Positions 1 to 9,056 of a DNA stretch of 54,120 bases are shown in pieces. The stretch's first letter is position 1; the number at the start of each line of letters is the position of its first letter. The DNA is from Rhodanobacter sp. 67-28 (GTDB taxonomy: Bacteria; Pseudomonadota; Gammaproteobacteria; Xanthomonadales; Rhodanobacteraceae). Made by a program: the position numbers and the translations under genes. The notes beneath the pieces were generated by a model, which was given only the letters and a program-made list of their open reading frames with translations, made no database searches and was not told where the DNA came from. The DNA lies in contig MKTU01000067.1 in NCBI GenBank assembly GCA_001898415.1, positions 1-54,120 of the forward strand, written 5' to 3'.

Positions 1-1
1 G

Positions 2-376
<375 letters not shown>

Positions 377-380
377 GCGA

Positions 381-460
381 TGTAGGGCGGGCATTGCCCG
401 CCGGCCTTTTTCTCCCGACTTCGCGGCCAAACGGCAGCGGCGGGCAGTGCCCGCCCTACA
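381..460. repeat. Inverted pair of REP-like palindromes (REPIN-like)
   Basis: Two copies of a short palindromic unit face each other: TGTAGGGCGGGCATTGCC at 381-398 onward, and its inverted copy ending GCCCGCCCTACA at 449-460. They differ at about one internal base. Each copy can fold on itself, and the pair can form a long stem. The same unit recurs at 9035-9056, 23564-23586 and 47004-47076. It lies in the edd-eda gap and could affect transcript processing between the two genes. Confidence 0.75.
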
Positions 461-534
461 CCGCGAAGGCGTCCGCAGCCTTCTCCACTCGCCCAGCGCC
501 GAAAATGCCGATCATCAACCCACCGAGCCATGTC

Positions 535-1191
535 ATGACCAGCCTCATCGAGCAGAAGCAGGAACAGATCGAAGCCACTATGCGCCTGGCGCCGGTGATT
601 CCGGTGGTGGTGATCCATGCGCTGAGGGACGCGGTGCCGATGGCGCGTGCGCTGGTTGCCGGCGGTGCGCCGGCGATCGAGGTGACCTTGCGCACGAGCG
701 TGGCGCTGGACGCGATCCGCGCGATCGCCGCGGAGGTCGAAGGCGCCACGGTGGGGGTCGGCACCGTGCTCGGCGCTGGCGACCTGCGCGCGGCGCAAGC
801 GGCCGGCGCCCGCTTCGCGGTGTCGCCCGGCATCTCGCCGCGCCTGCTCGATGCGGCCGACGACAGCACGCTGCCGCTGCTGCCCGGCGCAGCGACCGCC
901 AGCGAGGCGATGAACCTGCTCGAGCGCGGCTACCGCCACCTGAAGTTCTTCCCCGCCGTGCCCGCCGGTGGCCACAAGCTGCTCGGCGCCTGGGCCAGCC
1001 CGCTGCCGCAGATTCGCTTCTGCCCCACCGGCGGCATCAGCCTCGCCAACGCCACGGATTTCCTGGCCTTGCCCAACGTGCTGTGCGTGGGCGGCTCCTG
1101 GCTCACCCCCGCCGACAAACTGGCGGCAGGCGACTGGGCCGGCATCGAGCTGCTGGCGCGCGAGGCGAATGAATTGCGGGAACGGCGCTGA
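535..1191 (+). CDS. eda: KDPG aldolase (2-dehydro-3-deoxy-phosphogluconate aldolase)
   Basis: Cleaves KDPG to pyruvate and glyceraldehyde-3-phosphate, completing the Entner-Doudoroff pathway begun by Edd just upstream. From the ATG at 535 the product is 218 residues, close to the usual 205-215. Recognisable family elements are AIEVTLRT near residue 47 (base Glu49), YRHLKFFPA with the Schiff-base lysine at about 137, and the phosphate-binding PTGGIS near 164. An in-frame ATG at 505 would add ten residues (MPIINPPSHV). Neither start has a strong Shine-Dalgarno, so the start is only moderately sure. The gene is probably co-transcribed with edd across the REP pair. Confidence 0.93.
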   Translation: MTSLIEQKQEQIEATMRLAPVIPVVVIHALRDAVPMARALVAGGAPAIEVTLRTSVALDAIRAIAAEVEGATVGVGTVLGAGDLRAAQAAGARFAVSPGISPRLLDAADDSTLPLLPGAATASEAMNLLERGYRHLKFFPAVPAGGHKLLGAWASPLPQIRFCPTGGISLANATDFLALPNVLCVGGSWLTPADKLAAGDWAGIELLAREANELRERR

Positions 1192-1206
1192 CGCGTCGCG
1201 CCGGGC

Positions 1207-1776
1207 TCAGCGCGGCAGCACCGGCAGGTATTGCCGGCGTTCGCCGAAACGCGGCGCCTTGAGGTCCACGCGGGCGCACAACTGCCCGTCGCACAGACTC
1301 ACATCGGCATCGTTGTATGCCTTCAGCAGCTGCGCGGAAAGCTGGTTCTGCTCGATGACCTTGCGATAGTGCAGCGACAGCCACGCGCCGCCGGCGAGCA
1401 GCAGGGCCAGGCACAGCGCCACCGCGCCGAAGGTCTTCCACAGCAGATGCCGGTGCAGTCGCTCCAGGCGCTCGATCCGTTCGGCCAGCGCGTGGGCGCT
1501 GCCGGACACCTCCTCGCCCGATGCCTGCAGGTGCTGCCGGTAGTACTGCACGGCCTGCCCCAGCCCTTCGCGCGTCTCGTGGGCTACCCGCGCCGGCAGC
1601 GCCTGCATGGAGGCATCGGCGGCCTGCTCCACGACGCGGGGCAGTTGCGTGGCCAGCGCCTGCATGTCCTGCATCAGCCCCTGCAGGCGCCCGCCGAGGT
1701 GGTCGCATCGTCGCTCGAACTGCTCCATCAACTGCGCGGCCTGGCTGACCAGGGTCATGCATTCGGTCTCGTTCAT
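1207..1776 (-). CDS. Coiled-coil protein with one membrane segment, unknown function
   Basis: This 189-residue product is not recognised. Residues 1-105 are helical and rich in Q, E and A, with a coiled-coil look. One hydrophobic segment (FGAVALCLALLLAGGAWLS) lies near residues 116-134. A short C-terminal domain carries a C-x4-C pair (SLCDGQLCARVDL). It begins 31 bases after the stop of the alpha/beta-hydrolase gene on the same strand, so the two are probably an operon. That suggests a role in loading, docking or folding of the hydrolase, but this is inference. Its stop faces eda. Confidence 0.75.
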   Translation of the reverse strand: MNETECMTLVSQAAQLMEQFERRCDHLGGRLQGLMQDMQALATQLPRVVEQAADASMQALPARVAHETREGLGQAVQYYRQHLQASGEEVSGSAHALAERIERLERLHRHLLWKTFGAVALCLALLLAGGAWLSLHYRKVIEQNQLSAQLLKAYNDADVSLCDGQLCARVDLKAPRFGERRQYLPVLPR

Positions 1777-1807
1777 GGCTTGGCTTCCCTGTATGCCGAC
1801 GGCCGCT

Positions 1808-4048
1808 TCAGCGCATCATCGCCAGCGCGGCGGCTTGCGGCTCCGCCTGCTGGGGTGACAGTGCCTGCCACGCGGCCGCCTGCTGCTGGCGATCCACGGC
1901 AAGCATGGCCTCGGCGTGCAGCGCCTGCCCCGCCGGCAGACTCGCCAGCGTCCTCGTGCCCTGGCGAAAGGCATCCCAGTTGCCGGATTGCGCGGAATCC
2001 AGCATGCCTTGCACGAAGGCGCTCGGGTCCTGTCCGACCGTCGCCGGCATGCGCGCGGAGGTCGCGGGGCGCTGCAGCGTGTGAAGCAGTGCCATGCCCG
2101 CGTGTTCCTGGCGACGGATGTCTGCATCCAGGCTGGGCAACACCGTGTCTTTCATGCTGTGGCGGTTGACCGCTTCGGCCACGGTGGCCTCGCCATGCTG
2201 CGCGACGTGGCTGCTCTGCCGCACGGTTCCAGCCGGATGGGTCAGCAGCTCGCCGGCGGCGACCGCGCCGGCGCCAGCGACGGCACCGACGGCGGCGCCG
2301 GCTTCGGGAGCATGTTCGGTGGCGCGGCGCACCGATGCGCCGTAGGCGCGATAACCGTCACCGATGCGCGCACCGCCTTGCCGTGCCTCACGTTCCAGCG
2401 TCTGCCCGGCGACGCTCGATGCGTGCCGGACGCGATCCGCGCCCACGTCGGCGAACCGGCGTATCGCGCCGGCATCGCGCTGCGCCTCGTGCCATTCGCG
2501 GTCGGCCTGCGCCTGATGATGCCCGGCGCGGGCGGCGGCGAGGCGCGCCTCGTTGTCGGCGACCTGGCGCAGACCCTGCAAGCCGGGAACATGGCTGCCC
2601 GCACGAAGCACGGCGCCGTCCAGGTCCGCGCTCAGTTGCGCCAGCGTGCCCAGCCCGCGCTCGACCGAGGCGCGGACCTCGCCGTGCACCACGCGCAGGT
2701 CGGCGACCGCGGCGGCACCGTAATGCATGGCGCCCGCCACCAGCCGGCCGTGACCCTGCACGCCCTCGTTCAGCACGTAGCCGAAAACCTGCATGCCGCG
2801 CTGCACGTGGTCGCCGGTGCGCTGCGCGCTGTGCTCGATGCCGCGACCGCCGGCAGCGATGGCATCGCCAACGCGCTTGCCGCCCGCACCGCCGGCAAGC
2901 GCGCCGGACACCACGTTCATCAACGGGCCGGCATCGGCGCCGAGCTCGCCGAGCGACGGCTGCGCCGGGCGATCCACCAGCTGGCCCTGCGCATCGCGCA
3001 TCTTCGGCGGCAGTTCGATCGGGTGGGCGCCGGCGGCGAGCGGCACGCCGGCCAGGATCTTCGCGCCGGAATGGGAGCTGAGATAGGCCACCAGCTCCAT
3101 CGCGTCGTCCTGCATCTTGCGGTCGTACGGCAACGCCTGCGCTAGCCGCGCGCGAAGCAGGTCCTGCATGCCGTCCAGCTGTCCCAGTTCGCCCAGCTGC
3201 CGCGCGGCCAGTCCCAACTGCGCCCGTGTCACCGCGTCCATGTCGTGGGCGCCACTCTGGGCGTCGTGGAGCATTTCGCCGTGGACGTAGTAGCTGTGGA
3301 TGATCCGGTCCGTGCCCAGGACCGGAAGATGGTGCTGCTGCGCGTAGCGCTGGACGGTGTTGGGATGCAGGCCGGCGCCGTTGTAGATGTAGGCCGTCAT
3401 GCCGGTCAGTTCGGCGCCGGCACTGGCGCTCGCGGCGCCTTTGGAGTGGCCTGCGCATTCGAAGATCCCGTGGAAATCACGTTGAAAGTCCGAGATTAAT
3501 GTCATCGCCCGGTCAGCGTGGTCGCTCTCCAACCCGACACCCTGACGGCCGTTCTCGATCCAGTCTTCCAATGCGGACTCGCGCAAGATGATGCCGCCCT
3601 TGCCGTCCGGCACCGCCACCAGCCCATTGGAGCCCTTGATCACTATTACCGGCTTGACGTCCGGCCCATAGACCCGGGGATCAGGCAGGTAGATCTCCGC
3701 GCGGAAATCCGAATGCAACGGCTGAAGATAGTCCTGGATCTGCTGCGCGCTCCAGTTCACGCCCAGGTATTGTTTCAGCAGCTCGGGATGCTCGCTGACG
3801 CGGATCCAACCCAGGCCTGGCGAAGCCGGTTCATGCGCTGCGGAAAGGTAGACGTCGTCGGCCAGCTCACCCACGTCACGGGTGTGGTATCGCCCTTCCA
3901 GGACTTCGGCCTGTTTCATCAACTCGGGACTGCCGGTGGCGCGCCATTGCGCCAGCAGCGCCTGCCGCTGCCGCACCTGCTCGATCTTCTCCTGCAGCGT
4001 ATGCGGGGACTGCTCGGGCAATACCGGGTCACCGGGCATGGTCGGCAT
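1808..4048 (-). CDS. Large alpha/beta-hydrolase (lipase-like), candidate secreted toxin
   Basis: From the ATG at 4048 (preceded by AGGGAG eight bases upstream) the protein has 746 residues. The frame stays open to 4177, but that 5' extension has no ribosome site. Residues 135-330 look like a lipase-type alpha/beta-hydrolase: IVIKGSNGLV near 136, then FECAGHSKGAAS with the G-x-S-x-G elbow and Ser202, then an N-x-A/PG-like YNGAGL segment. There is no signal peptide or membrane segment. The rest is a long Ala/Gly/Gln/His-rich helical region ending in a Gln-rich tail (RQQQAAAWQALSPQQ). Such tails are known in Xanthomonadales T4SS toxin substrates (XVIPCD), but the rest of that domain could not be recognised. 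Three lipoprotein genes start about 130 bases away on the other strand and are candidate immunity genes. A housekeeping lipase is the alternative. Confidence 0.7.
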   Translation of the reverse strand: MPTMPGDPVLPEQSPHTLQEKIEQVRQRQALLAQWRATGSPELMKQAEVLEGRYHTRDVGELADDVYLSAAHEPASPGLGWIRVSEHPELLKQYLGVNWSAQQIQDYLQPLHSDFRAEIYLPDPRVYGPDVKPVIVIKGSNGLVAVPDGKGGIILRESALEDWIENGRQGVGLESDHADRAMTLISDFQRDFHGIFECAGHSKGAASASAGAELTGMTAYIYNGAGLHPNTVQRYAQQHHLPVLGTDRIIHSYYVHGEMLHDAQSGAHDMDAVTRAQLGLAARQLGELGQLDGMQDLLRARLAQALPYDRKMQDDAMELVAYLSSHSGAKILAGVPLAAGAHPIELPPKMRDAQGQLVDRPAQPSLGELGADAGPLMNVVSGALAGGAGGKRVGDAIAAGGRGIEHSAQRTGDHVQRGMQVFGYVLNEGVQGHGRLVAGAMHYGAAAVADLRVVHGEVRASVERGLGTLAQLSADLDGAVLRAGSHVPGLQGLRQVADNEARLAAARAGHHQAQADREWHEAQRDAGAIRRFADVGADRVRHASSVAGQTLEREARQGGARIGDGYRAYGASVRRATEHAPEAGAAVGAVAGAGAVAAGELLTHPAGTVRQSSHVAQHGEATVAEAVNRHSMKDTVLPSLDADIRRQEHAGMALLHTLQRPATSARMPATVGQDPSAFVQGMLDSAQSGNWDAFRQGTRTLASLPAGQALHAEAMLAVDRQQQAAAWQALSPQQAEPQAAALAMMR

Positions 4049-4175
4049 GATCGTTCTCCCTGATTCCATGATGAGCCGCACAGATCCGTCTGACTGCACG
4101 AGGTTCGCACTATGGACATGGTCCGCGGACGCGTCAATCGGGTAAGCTTTTCGGCAACTCACCAAGGTATGCCAC

Positions 4176-5051
4176 ATGCGAATTCAGGGACGTTTCGCTC
4201 GGTTGCTGTTGCTGGTCTTGTTCGGTGGTCTCGGCCTGGTGGCCTGCTCGATCCCGCCACCGCCGGCCAGGCAACCGTTTCGCGCCACCGACCATTTCCA
4301 GGGCAAGGCGCTGGAGCTGGCGCAGGCAGTGGATCGCAAGGATGCCGCCGCCATCCGCCACCTGATCAAGGACGAGGGCGTCAACCCGGACACGATCTTC
4401 GACCAGGCCAACATGCCGATGGTCGCCTGGCCGATCATCAACCAGAACTTCGACGGCCTGCGCCTGCTGCTGGACAACGGCGCCAACCCCAATGCGCGCA
4501 AGATGATGCCGCTGCGCGAGCGCGGCAAGGCGGGAGAAGACAACGCCCTGGTCTTCGCCGCCGGGTTGCCCGACCAGCGCTATCTCAAACTGCTGCTCGA
4601 CCGTGGCGGCGATCCGAACACGATGAGCTCCAACGACGAGCAGCTCACCTACGTCGCCACGCTGCATCACGTCTGGCCCAACGTGCAGCTGTTGATCGAG
4701 CGCGGTGCCAATATCAACCAGCCGCTTTACACCACCGACGGCTACAACACCGTGCTCAACTGGTACACCAAATACGCCGATTTCGAGCAGGCCTACTGGT
4801 TGCTACAACACGGCGCCGACCCGACCCGCAAGATCAAGGCTGACCCCGGCACGCCCAATTACGGCCGCATGCCGATGGTCGAGGACATCTACTACGCGCC
4901 GGTGCGGCCCGACGGCGTGGCATGGCAGCGCAAGTGCCAGCACTGGCTGCGCGACCATGGCATCCAGCGCACGCCCGAAATGGGCGTCTGGGGCGACTAC
5001 CGCAAGAAGCTTGGCGTGGCGAGCGATCCGAAGGACATCCCGCTGCTGTAA
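4176..5051 (+). CDS. Ankyrin-type lipoprotein, tandem copy 1 (candidate immunity protein)
   Basis: This 291-residue product has a lipoprotein signal (MRIQGRFARLLLLVLFGG, lipobox LVAC, Cys24). The +2 Ser argues for outer-membrane sorting. The body carries ankyrin-like helical pairs: LLLDNGANPNAR, LLLDRGGDPNT, LLIERGANINQP and LLQHGADPTRK. A Shine-Dalgarno (AAGG) precedes the ATG. It diverges from the hydrolase gene and is followed 20 bases later by a second and then a third close copy. Its signal peptide differs from those of copies 2 and 3, but its centre matches copy 2 and its C-terminus matches copy 3. Lipoproteins of this kind next to a lipase-like toxin often act as periplasmic inhibitors; that role is inferred here. 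Confidence 0.85.
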   Translation: MRIQGRFARLLLLVLFGGLGLVACSIPPPPARQPFRATDHFQGKALELAQAVDRKDAAAIRHLIKDEGVNPDTIFDQANMPMVAWPIINQNFDGLRLLLDNGANPNARKMMPLRERGKAGEDNALVFAAGLPDQRYLKLLLDRGGDPNTMSSNDEQLTYVATLHHVWPNVQLLIERGANINQPLYTTDGYNTVLNWYTKYADFEQAYWLLQHGADPTRKIKADPGTPNYGRMPMVEDIYYAPVRPDGVAWQRKCQHWLRDHGIQRTPEMGVWGDYRKKLGVASDPKDIPLL

Positions 5052-5071
5052 CCCCAAGGAAACGATACGAC

Positions 5072-5950
5072 ATGGAACGTTGGCATCGACATCTGCGCGC
5101 GGCGGCTGTGGCCTGGCTGCTCATCCTCGGCGGCCTGGTGGCCTGCTCGATACCGCCGCCGGCCAGGCAACCGTTTCGCGCCACCGACCATTTCCAGGGC
5201 AAGGCGCTGGAGCTGGCGCAGGCAGTGGATCGCAAGGATGCCGCCGCCATCCGCCACCTGATCAAGGACGAGGGCGTCAACCCGGACACGATCTTCGACC
5301 AGGCCAACATGCCGATGGTCGCCTGGCCGATCATCAACCAGAACTTCGACGGCCTGCGCCTGCTGCTGGACAACGGCGCCAACCCCAATGCGCGCAAGAT
5401 GATGCCGCTGCGCGAGCGCGGCAAGGCGGGAGAAGACAACGCCCTGGTCTTCGCCGCCGGGTTGCCCGACCAGCGCTATCTCAAACTGCTGCTCGACCGT
5501 GGCGGCGATCCGAACACGATGAGCTCCAACGACGAGCAGCTCACCTACGTCGCCACGCTGCATCACGTCTGGCCCAACGTGCAGCTGTTGATCGAGCGCG
5601 GTGCCAATATCAACCAGCCGCTTTACAGCGACGACGATTACAACGCAGTGCTGAGTTGGTACAGCAAGTACGCAGACTTTGAAGAAGTCTACTGGCTTCT
5701 GCAACACGGCGCCGACCCGACCCGCAAGATCAAGGCCGATCCCGGCACGCCCAACTACGGCCGCATGCCGATGGTCGAGGACATCTACTACGCGGACGTC
5801 ATCAAGCCTGACGTCATCGAATGGCAGCGCAAGTGTCAGCACTGGTTGCGCGATCACGACATCCCACGCACGAACGAGATGGGTCGCTGGGCGCGATATC
5901 GGCAGGGGCTTGGCCATCCATACAAGCCCGAAGACATCCCGCTGCTGTAA
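5072..5950 (+). CDS. Ankyrin-type lipoprotein, tandem copy 2
   Basis: A 292-residue paralogue of the preceding gene. The ATG at 5072 follows AAGGAAACGATACGAC. The signal peptide is MERWHRHLRAAAVAWLLI with lipobox LVAC (Cys25). From the proline-rich linker through to YVATLHHVWPNVQ it is almost identical to copy 1, including RERGKAGEDNA near residue 112. The last third is different (SDDDYNAVLSWYSKYADFEE, then DIPRTNEMGRW), so it may recognise a different partner. The gap to copy 3 is 20 bases and nearly repeats the gap before copy 2, as expected for duplication of the gene plus its leader. Confidence 0.85.
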   Translation: MERWHRHLRAAAVAWLLILGGLVACSIPPPARQPFRATDHFQGKALELAQAVDRKDAAAIRHLIKDEGVNPDTIFDQANMPMVAWPIINQNFDGLRLLLDNGANPNARKMMPLRERGKAGEDNALVFAAGLPDQRYLKLLLDRGGDPNTMSSNDEQLTYVATLHHVWPNVQLLIERGANINQPLYSDDDYNAVLSWYSKYADFEEVYWLLQHGADPTRKIKADPGTPNYGRMPMVEDIYYADVIKPDVIEWQRKCQHWLRDHDIPRTNEMGRWARYRQGLGHPYKPEDIPLL

Positions 5951-5970
5951 TCCCAAGGAAGCGATACGAC

Positions 5971-6846
5971 ATGGAACGTTGGCATCGACATCTGCGCGCG
6001 GCGGCTGTGGCCTGGCTGCTCATCCTCGGCGGCCTAGCCGCCTGTTCGATCCCGCCGCCGCCGGCCAGGCAACCGTTCCGCGCCACCGATCATTTCCAGG
6101 GCAAGGCGCTGGAACTGGCCCAGGCAGTGGATCGCAAGGATGCCGCCGCCATCCGCCACCTGATCAAGGACGAGGGCGTCAACCCGGACACGATCTTCGA
6201 CCAGGCCAACATGCCGATGGTCGCCTGGCCGATCATCAACCAGAACTTCGACGGCCTGCGCCTGCTGCTGGACAACGGCGCCAACCCCAATGCGCGCAAG
6301 GTCGAACCGCTGCGCAAGTATGGCAAGCAGCGCAACAACGCCATGGTCTTCGCTGCAGGCCTGCCCGACCAGCGCTACCTCAAGCTGCTGCTTGATCGCG
6401 GCGGCGATCCGAACACGATGAGCTCCAACGACGAGCAGCTCACCTACGTCGCCACGCTGCATCACGTCTGGCCCAACGTACAGCTGTTGATCGAACGCGG
6501 CGCCAACATCAATCAGCCGCTTTACACCACCGACGGCTACAACACCGTGCTCAACTGGTACACGCAATACGCCGATTTCGAGCAGGCCTACTGGTTGCTG
6601 CAACACGGCGCCGACCCGACCCGCAAGATCAAGGCCGACCCCGGCACGTTCAACTATGGCCGCATGCCGATGGTGGAAGACATCTACTACGCGCCGGTGC
6701 GGCCCGACGGCATCGAGTGGCAGCGTCGTTGCCAGCACTGGCTGCGCGACCACGGCATCCAGCGCACGCCCGAGATGGGCGCCTGGGGCGACTACCGCAA
6801 GAAGCTTGGCGTGGCGAGTGATCCGAAGGACATCCCGCTGCTCTGA
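5971..6846 (+). CDS. Ankyrin-type lipoprotein, tandem copy 3
   Basis: The third 291-residue paralogue, preceded by the same AAGGAAGCGATACGAC leader. Its signal peptide matches copy 2 (lipobox LAAC, Cys25). Its centre is unique (KVEPLRKYGKQRNNAMV in place of KMMPLRERGKAGEDNA), and its C-terminal third matches copy 1 (TTDGYNTVLNWY, HGIQRTPEMG). The mosaic pattern across the three genes points to recombination among copies. It ends 82 bases from the convergent tkt gene. Confidence 0.85.
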   Translation: MERWHRHLRAAAVAWLLILGGLAACSIPPPPARQPFRATDHFQGKALELAQAVDRKDAAAIRHLIKDEGVNPDTIFDQANMPMVAWPIINQNFDGLRLLLDNGANPNARKVEPLRKYGKQRNNAMVFAAGLPDQRYLKLLLDRGGDPNTMSSNDEQLTYVATLHHVWPNVQLLIERGANINQPLYTTDGYNTVLNWYTQYADFEQAYWLLQHGADPTRKIKADPGTFNYGRMPMVEDIYYAPVRPDGIEWQRRCQHWLRDHGIQRTPEMGAWGDYRKKLGVASDPKDIPLL

Positions 6847-6928
6847 TCCGCTTGACCGGCACGCATCGGAACCAGGCCGGCCGACGCGATCGCGCAAGCC
6901 TTCGCGTTGGCGGGGCTCCGCGTGACGG

Positions 6929-8980
6929 TCAGCGTTGCAGCAAGGCCTTCGCCCGTTGCACCACGTTCTCGACGGTGAAGCCGTATTCGCGCAGCAGCAC
7001 CTCGGCCGGGGCGGAGGCGCCGAAGCGGTCGATGCCGAGCATGTCGCCGTGGGCGCCGGTGTAGCGTTGCCAGCCCTGGGCCACGCCCAGTTCCACCGCC
7101 AGCCGGGCGGTGACGTCGGGCGGCAGCACCTCGTCGCGGTAGGCCTGCGACTGCGCCTCGAACAGCTCCCAGCTCGGCATCGACACGCAGCGCACGGCGA
7201 TGCCGCGGCTCTCGAGCTGCTCGGCGGCCTGCACGATCAGGCTGACCTCCGAACCCGTGGCGATCAGGATCAGCGCCGGCTTCTGGCCGTCCGTTGCATC
7301 GCGCAGCACGTAAGCGCCCTGGCGCAGGCCGTCGGCGCTGGCGCAGTGGCTGCGGTCGAGCGTGGGCAGTTTCTGCCGCGACAGCGCGAACAGCACCGGC
7401 TTGCCGGTGGTGGCCAGTGCCACCTTCCACGCCACCGCGGTCTCGTTGGCATCGGCGGGGCGGATCAGCACGAGGTTGGGTATCGCGCGCAGGCTGGCCA
7501 GTTGCTCGATCGGCTGGTGGGTGGGGCCGTCTTCGCCCAGCGCGATGCTGTCGTGGGTGAACACGTGGATCGCGTGCACGCCCATCAGCGCGGCCAGCCG
7601 GATCGCCGGGCGCATGTAGTCGGAGAAGATCAGGAAGGTCGAGCCGTACGGGATGAAGCCGCCGTGCACGGCCAGGCCGTTGACGATCGCGCCCATCGCA
7701 TGCTCGCGTACGCCGAAGTGCAGGTTGCGGCCGGCGTTGCTCCAGCCGGCGCTGTCCGAACCCTGCGTGTCGAGGCCCTTGGTGGCCGCGGGATTGAAGT
7801 CGCCGAAGCCCTTCAAGTTGGTGAAAGTGGAGGAGTCGAGGTCGGCCGAGCCGCCGAACAATGCCGGCAGATGCGGCGCGATCGCGTTCATCACCTTGCC
7901 GCCGGCCTCGCGCGTGGCCAGGCCCTTGGGGTCGGCGTCGAAACTCGGGATGTCCGCGTCCCAGCCTTCCGGCAGCTCGCCGCGCAGGCGCCCGCGCAGC
8001 TCGGCGGCCAGCTCGGGAAAGGCCTTGGCATAGCCGTCCAGACGGCTGTTCCATTCGGACTGCGCCTGCGCGCCGCGCTGGCCGGCTTCGTGGAAATGCC
8101 TGAGCGCGGGCTCCGGCACCAGGAAGTCCGGCTCCGTCGGCCAGCCCAGTTTTTCCTTGGTCGCCTTGACGTCCTCCACGCCCAGCGGCGAACCGTGCGC
8201 CTTGTAGCTGTCCTGCTTGGGCGAGCCGTAGCCGATGTGCGTGCGCACCAGGATCAGGGTCGGCCGCGCGGTCTCCGCCACGGCATCGTTCAAGGCCCGG
8301 TCAATCGCGGCGACGTCGTTGCCGTCATCCACCTTGATCGTCTGCCAGCCGTACGCCTCGAAGCGCCTGGCGCGATCCTCGGAGAAGGTGATGTCGGTGC
8401 CGGCGGCGAGGGTAACGTAGTTGTCGTCGTACAGGCACACCAGCTTGCCGAGCTTGAGATGGCCGGCCAGCGAGGCCGCCTCGGAGGCGACGCCTTCCAT
8501 CAGGTCGCCGTCGCTGACGATGGCCCAGGTGCGGTGGTCGATCACGGTGTGGCCGTCGCGGTTGTAGGTGGCCGCCAGCTGCGCCTCGCCGATCGCCATG
8601 CCTACCGCATTGGCCAGGCCCTGGCCGAGCGGCCCGGTGGTGACCTCCACGCCCGGCGTGTGGCCGTATTCGGGATGGCCCGGCGCCTTGCTGCCCCACT
8701 GGCGGAACTGCTTGATGTCGTCCAGCGACAGGTCGTAGCCGGTCACGTGCAGCAGGCTGTAGAGCAGGGCCGAGCCGTGGCCGGCGGAGAGCACGAAGCG
8801 GTCGCGGTCCGGCCAGTGCGGATCGGCCGGATGGAACTTCATGTGCTTCGTCCACAGCACGTAGGCCATCGGCGCGGCGTCCAGCGGCAGGCCGGGATGG
8901 CCGCTGTTGGCCTTCTGCACCATGTCCACCGACAGGAAGCGGAGCGTGTTGATGCATTGCTGGTCGAGGTCGTGGGACAT
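6929..8980 (-). CDS. tkt: Transketolase
   Basis: Thiamine-diphosphate enzyme of the pentose phosphate pathway that moves two-carbon ketol units between sugar phosphates. The 683-residue length is normal. Family landmarks are [21 protein letters not shown] near the start, [11 protein letters not shown], the TPP/Mg motif VSDGDLMEG with YDDN further on, [11 protein letters not shown], and [20 protein letters not shown] in the pyrimidine domain. The ATG at 8980 gives the usual [15 protein letters not shown]-terminus. It is the last gene of the zwf-HAD-tal-pgi-pgm-tkt series, 71 bases after pgm. Confidence 0.97.
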   Translation of the reverse strand: MSHDLDQQCINTLRFLSVDMVQKANSGHPGLPLDAAPMAYVLWTKHMKFHPADPHWPDRDRFVLSAGHGSALLYSLLHVTGYDLSLDDIKQFRQWGSKAPGHPEYGHTPGVEVTTGPLGQGLANAVGMAIGEAQLAATYNRDGHTVIDHRTWAIVSDGDLMEGVASEAASLAGHLKLGKLVCLYDDNYVTLAAGTDITFSEDRARRFEAYGWQTIKVDDGNDVAAIDRALNDAVAETARPTLILVRTHIGYGSPKQDSYKAHGSPLGVEDVKATKEKLGWPTEPDFLVPEPALRHFHEAGQRGAQAQSEWNSRLDGYAKAFPELAAELRGRLRGELPEGWDADIPSFDADPKGLATREAGGKVMNAIAPHLPALFGGSADLDSSTFTNLKGFGDFNPAATKGLDTQGSDSAGWSNAGRNLHFGVREHAMGAIVNGLAVHGGFIPYGSTFLIFSDYMRPAIRLAALMGVHAIHVFTHDSIALGEDGPTHQPIEQLASLRAIPNLVLIRPADANETAVAWKVALATTGKPVLFALSRQKLPTLDRSHCASADGLRQGAYVLRDATDGQKPALILIATGSEVSLIVQAAEQLESRGIAVRCVSMPSWELFEAQSQAYRDEVLPPDVTARLAVELGVAQGWQRYTGAHGDMLGIDRFGASAPAEVLLREYGFTVENVVQRAKALLQR

Positions 8981-9011
8981 GATGGTTTCTCCGATGGAAT
9001 GGATGCGATGC

Positions 9012-9033
9012 GCCGTCGGCTCCCGCCGACGGC
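9012..9033. terminator. GC-rich hairpin between pgm and tkt
   Basis: Two nine-base arms, GCCGTCGGC (9012-9020) and GCCGACGGC (9025-9033), enclose a TCCC loop. No T-run follows in either direction, so factor-independent termination is doubtful; an attenuator or mRNA-stabilising role is as likely. Confidence 0.4.
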
Positions 9034-9034
9034 T

Positions 9035-9056
9035 GGCGGGCGGTGCCCGCCCTACG
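9035..9056. repeat. Single REP-like palindrome overlapping the pgm stop codon
   Basis: This single copy of the REP unit (GGCGGGCGGTGCCCGCCC then TACG) includes the TAG stop of pgm, read on the minus strand at 9052-9054. Confidence 0.65.

Noticed and set aside
1231..3145. Long plus-strand frames opposite the hydrolase and its partner
   Set aside because: No family features. The minus-strand products have a catalytic motif, a ribosome site and operon spacing.
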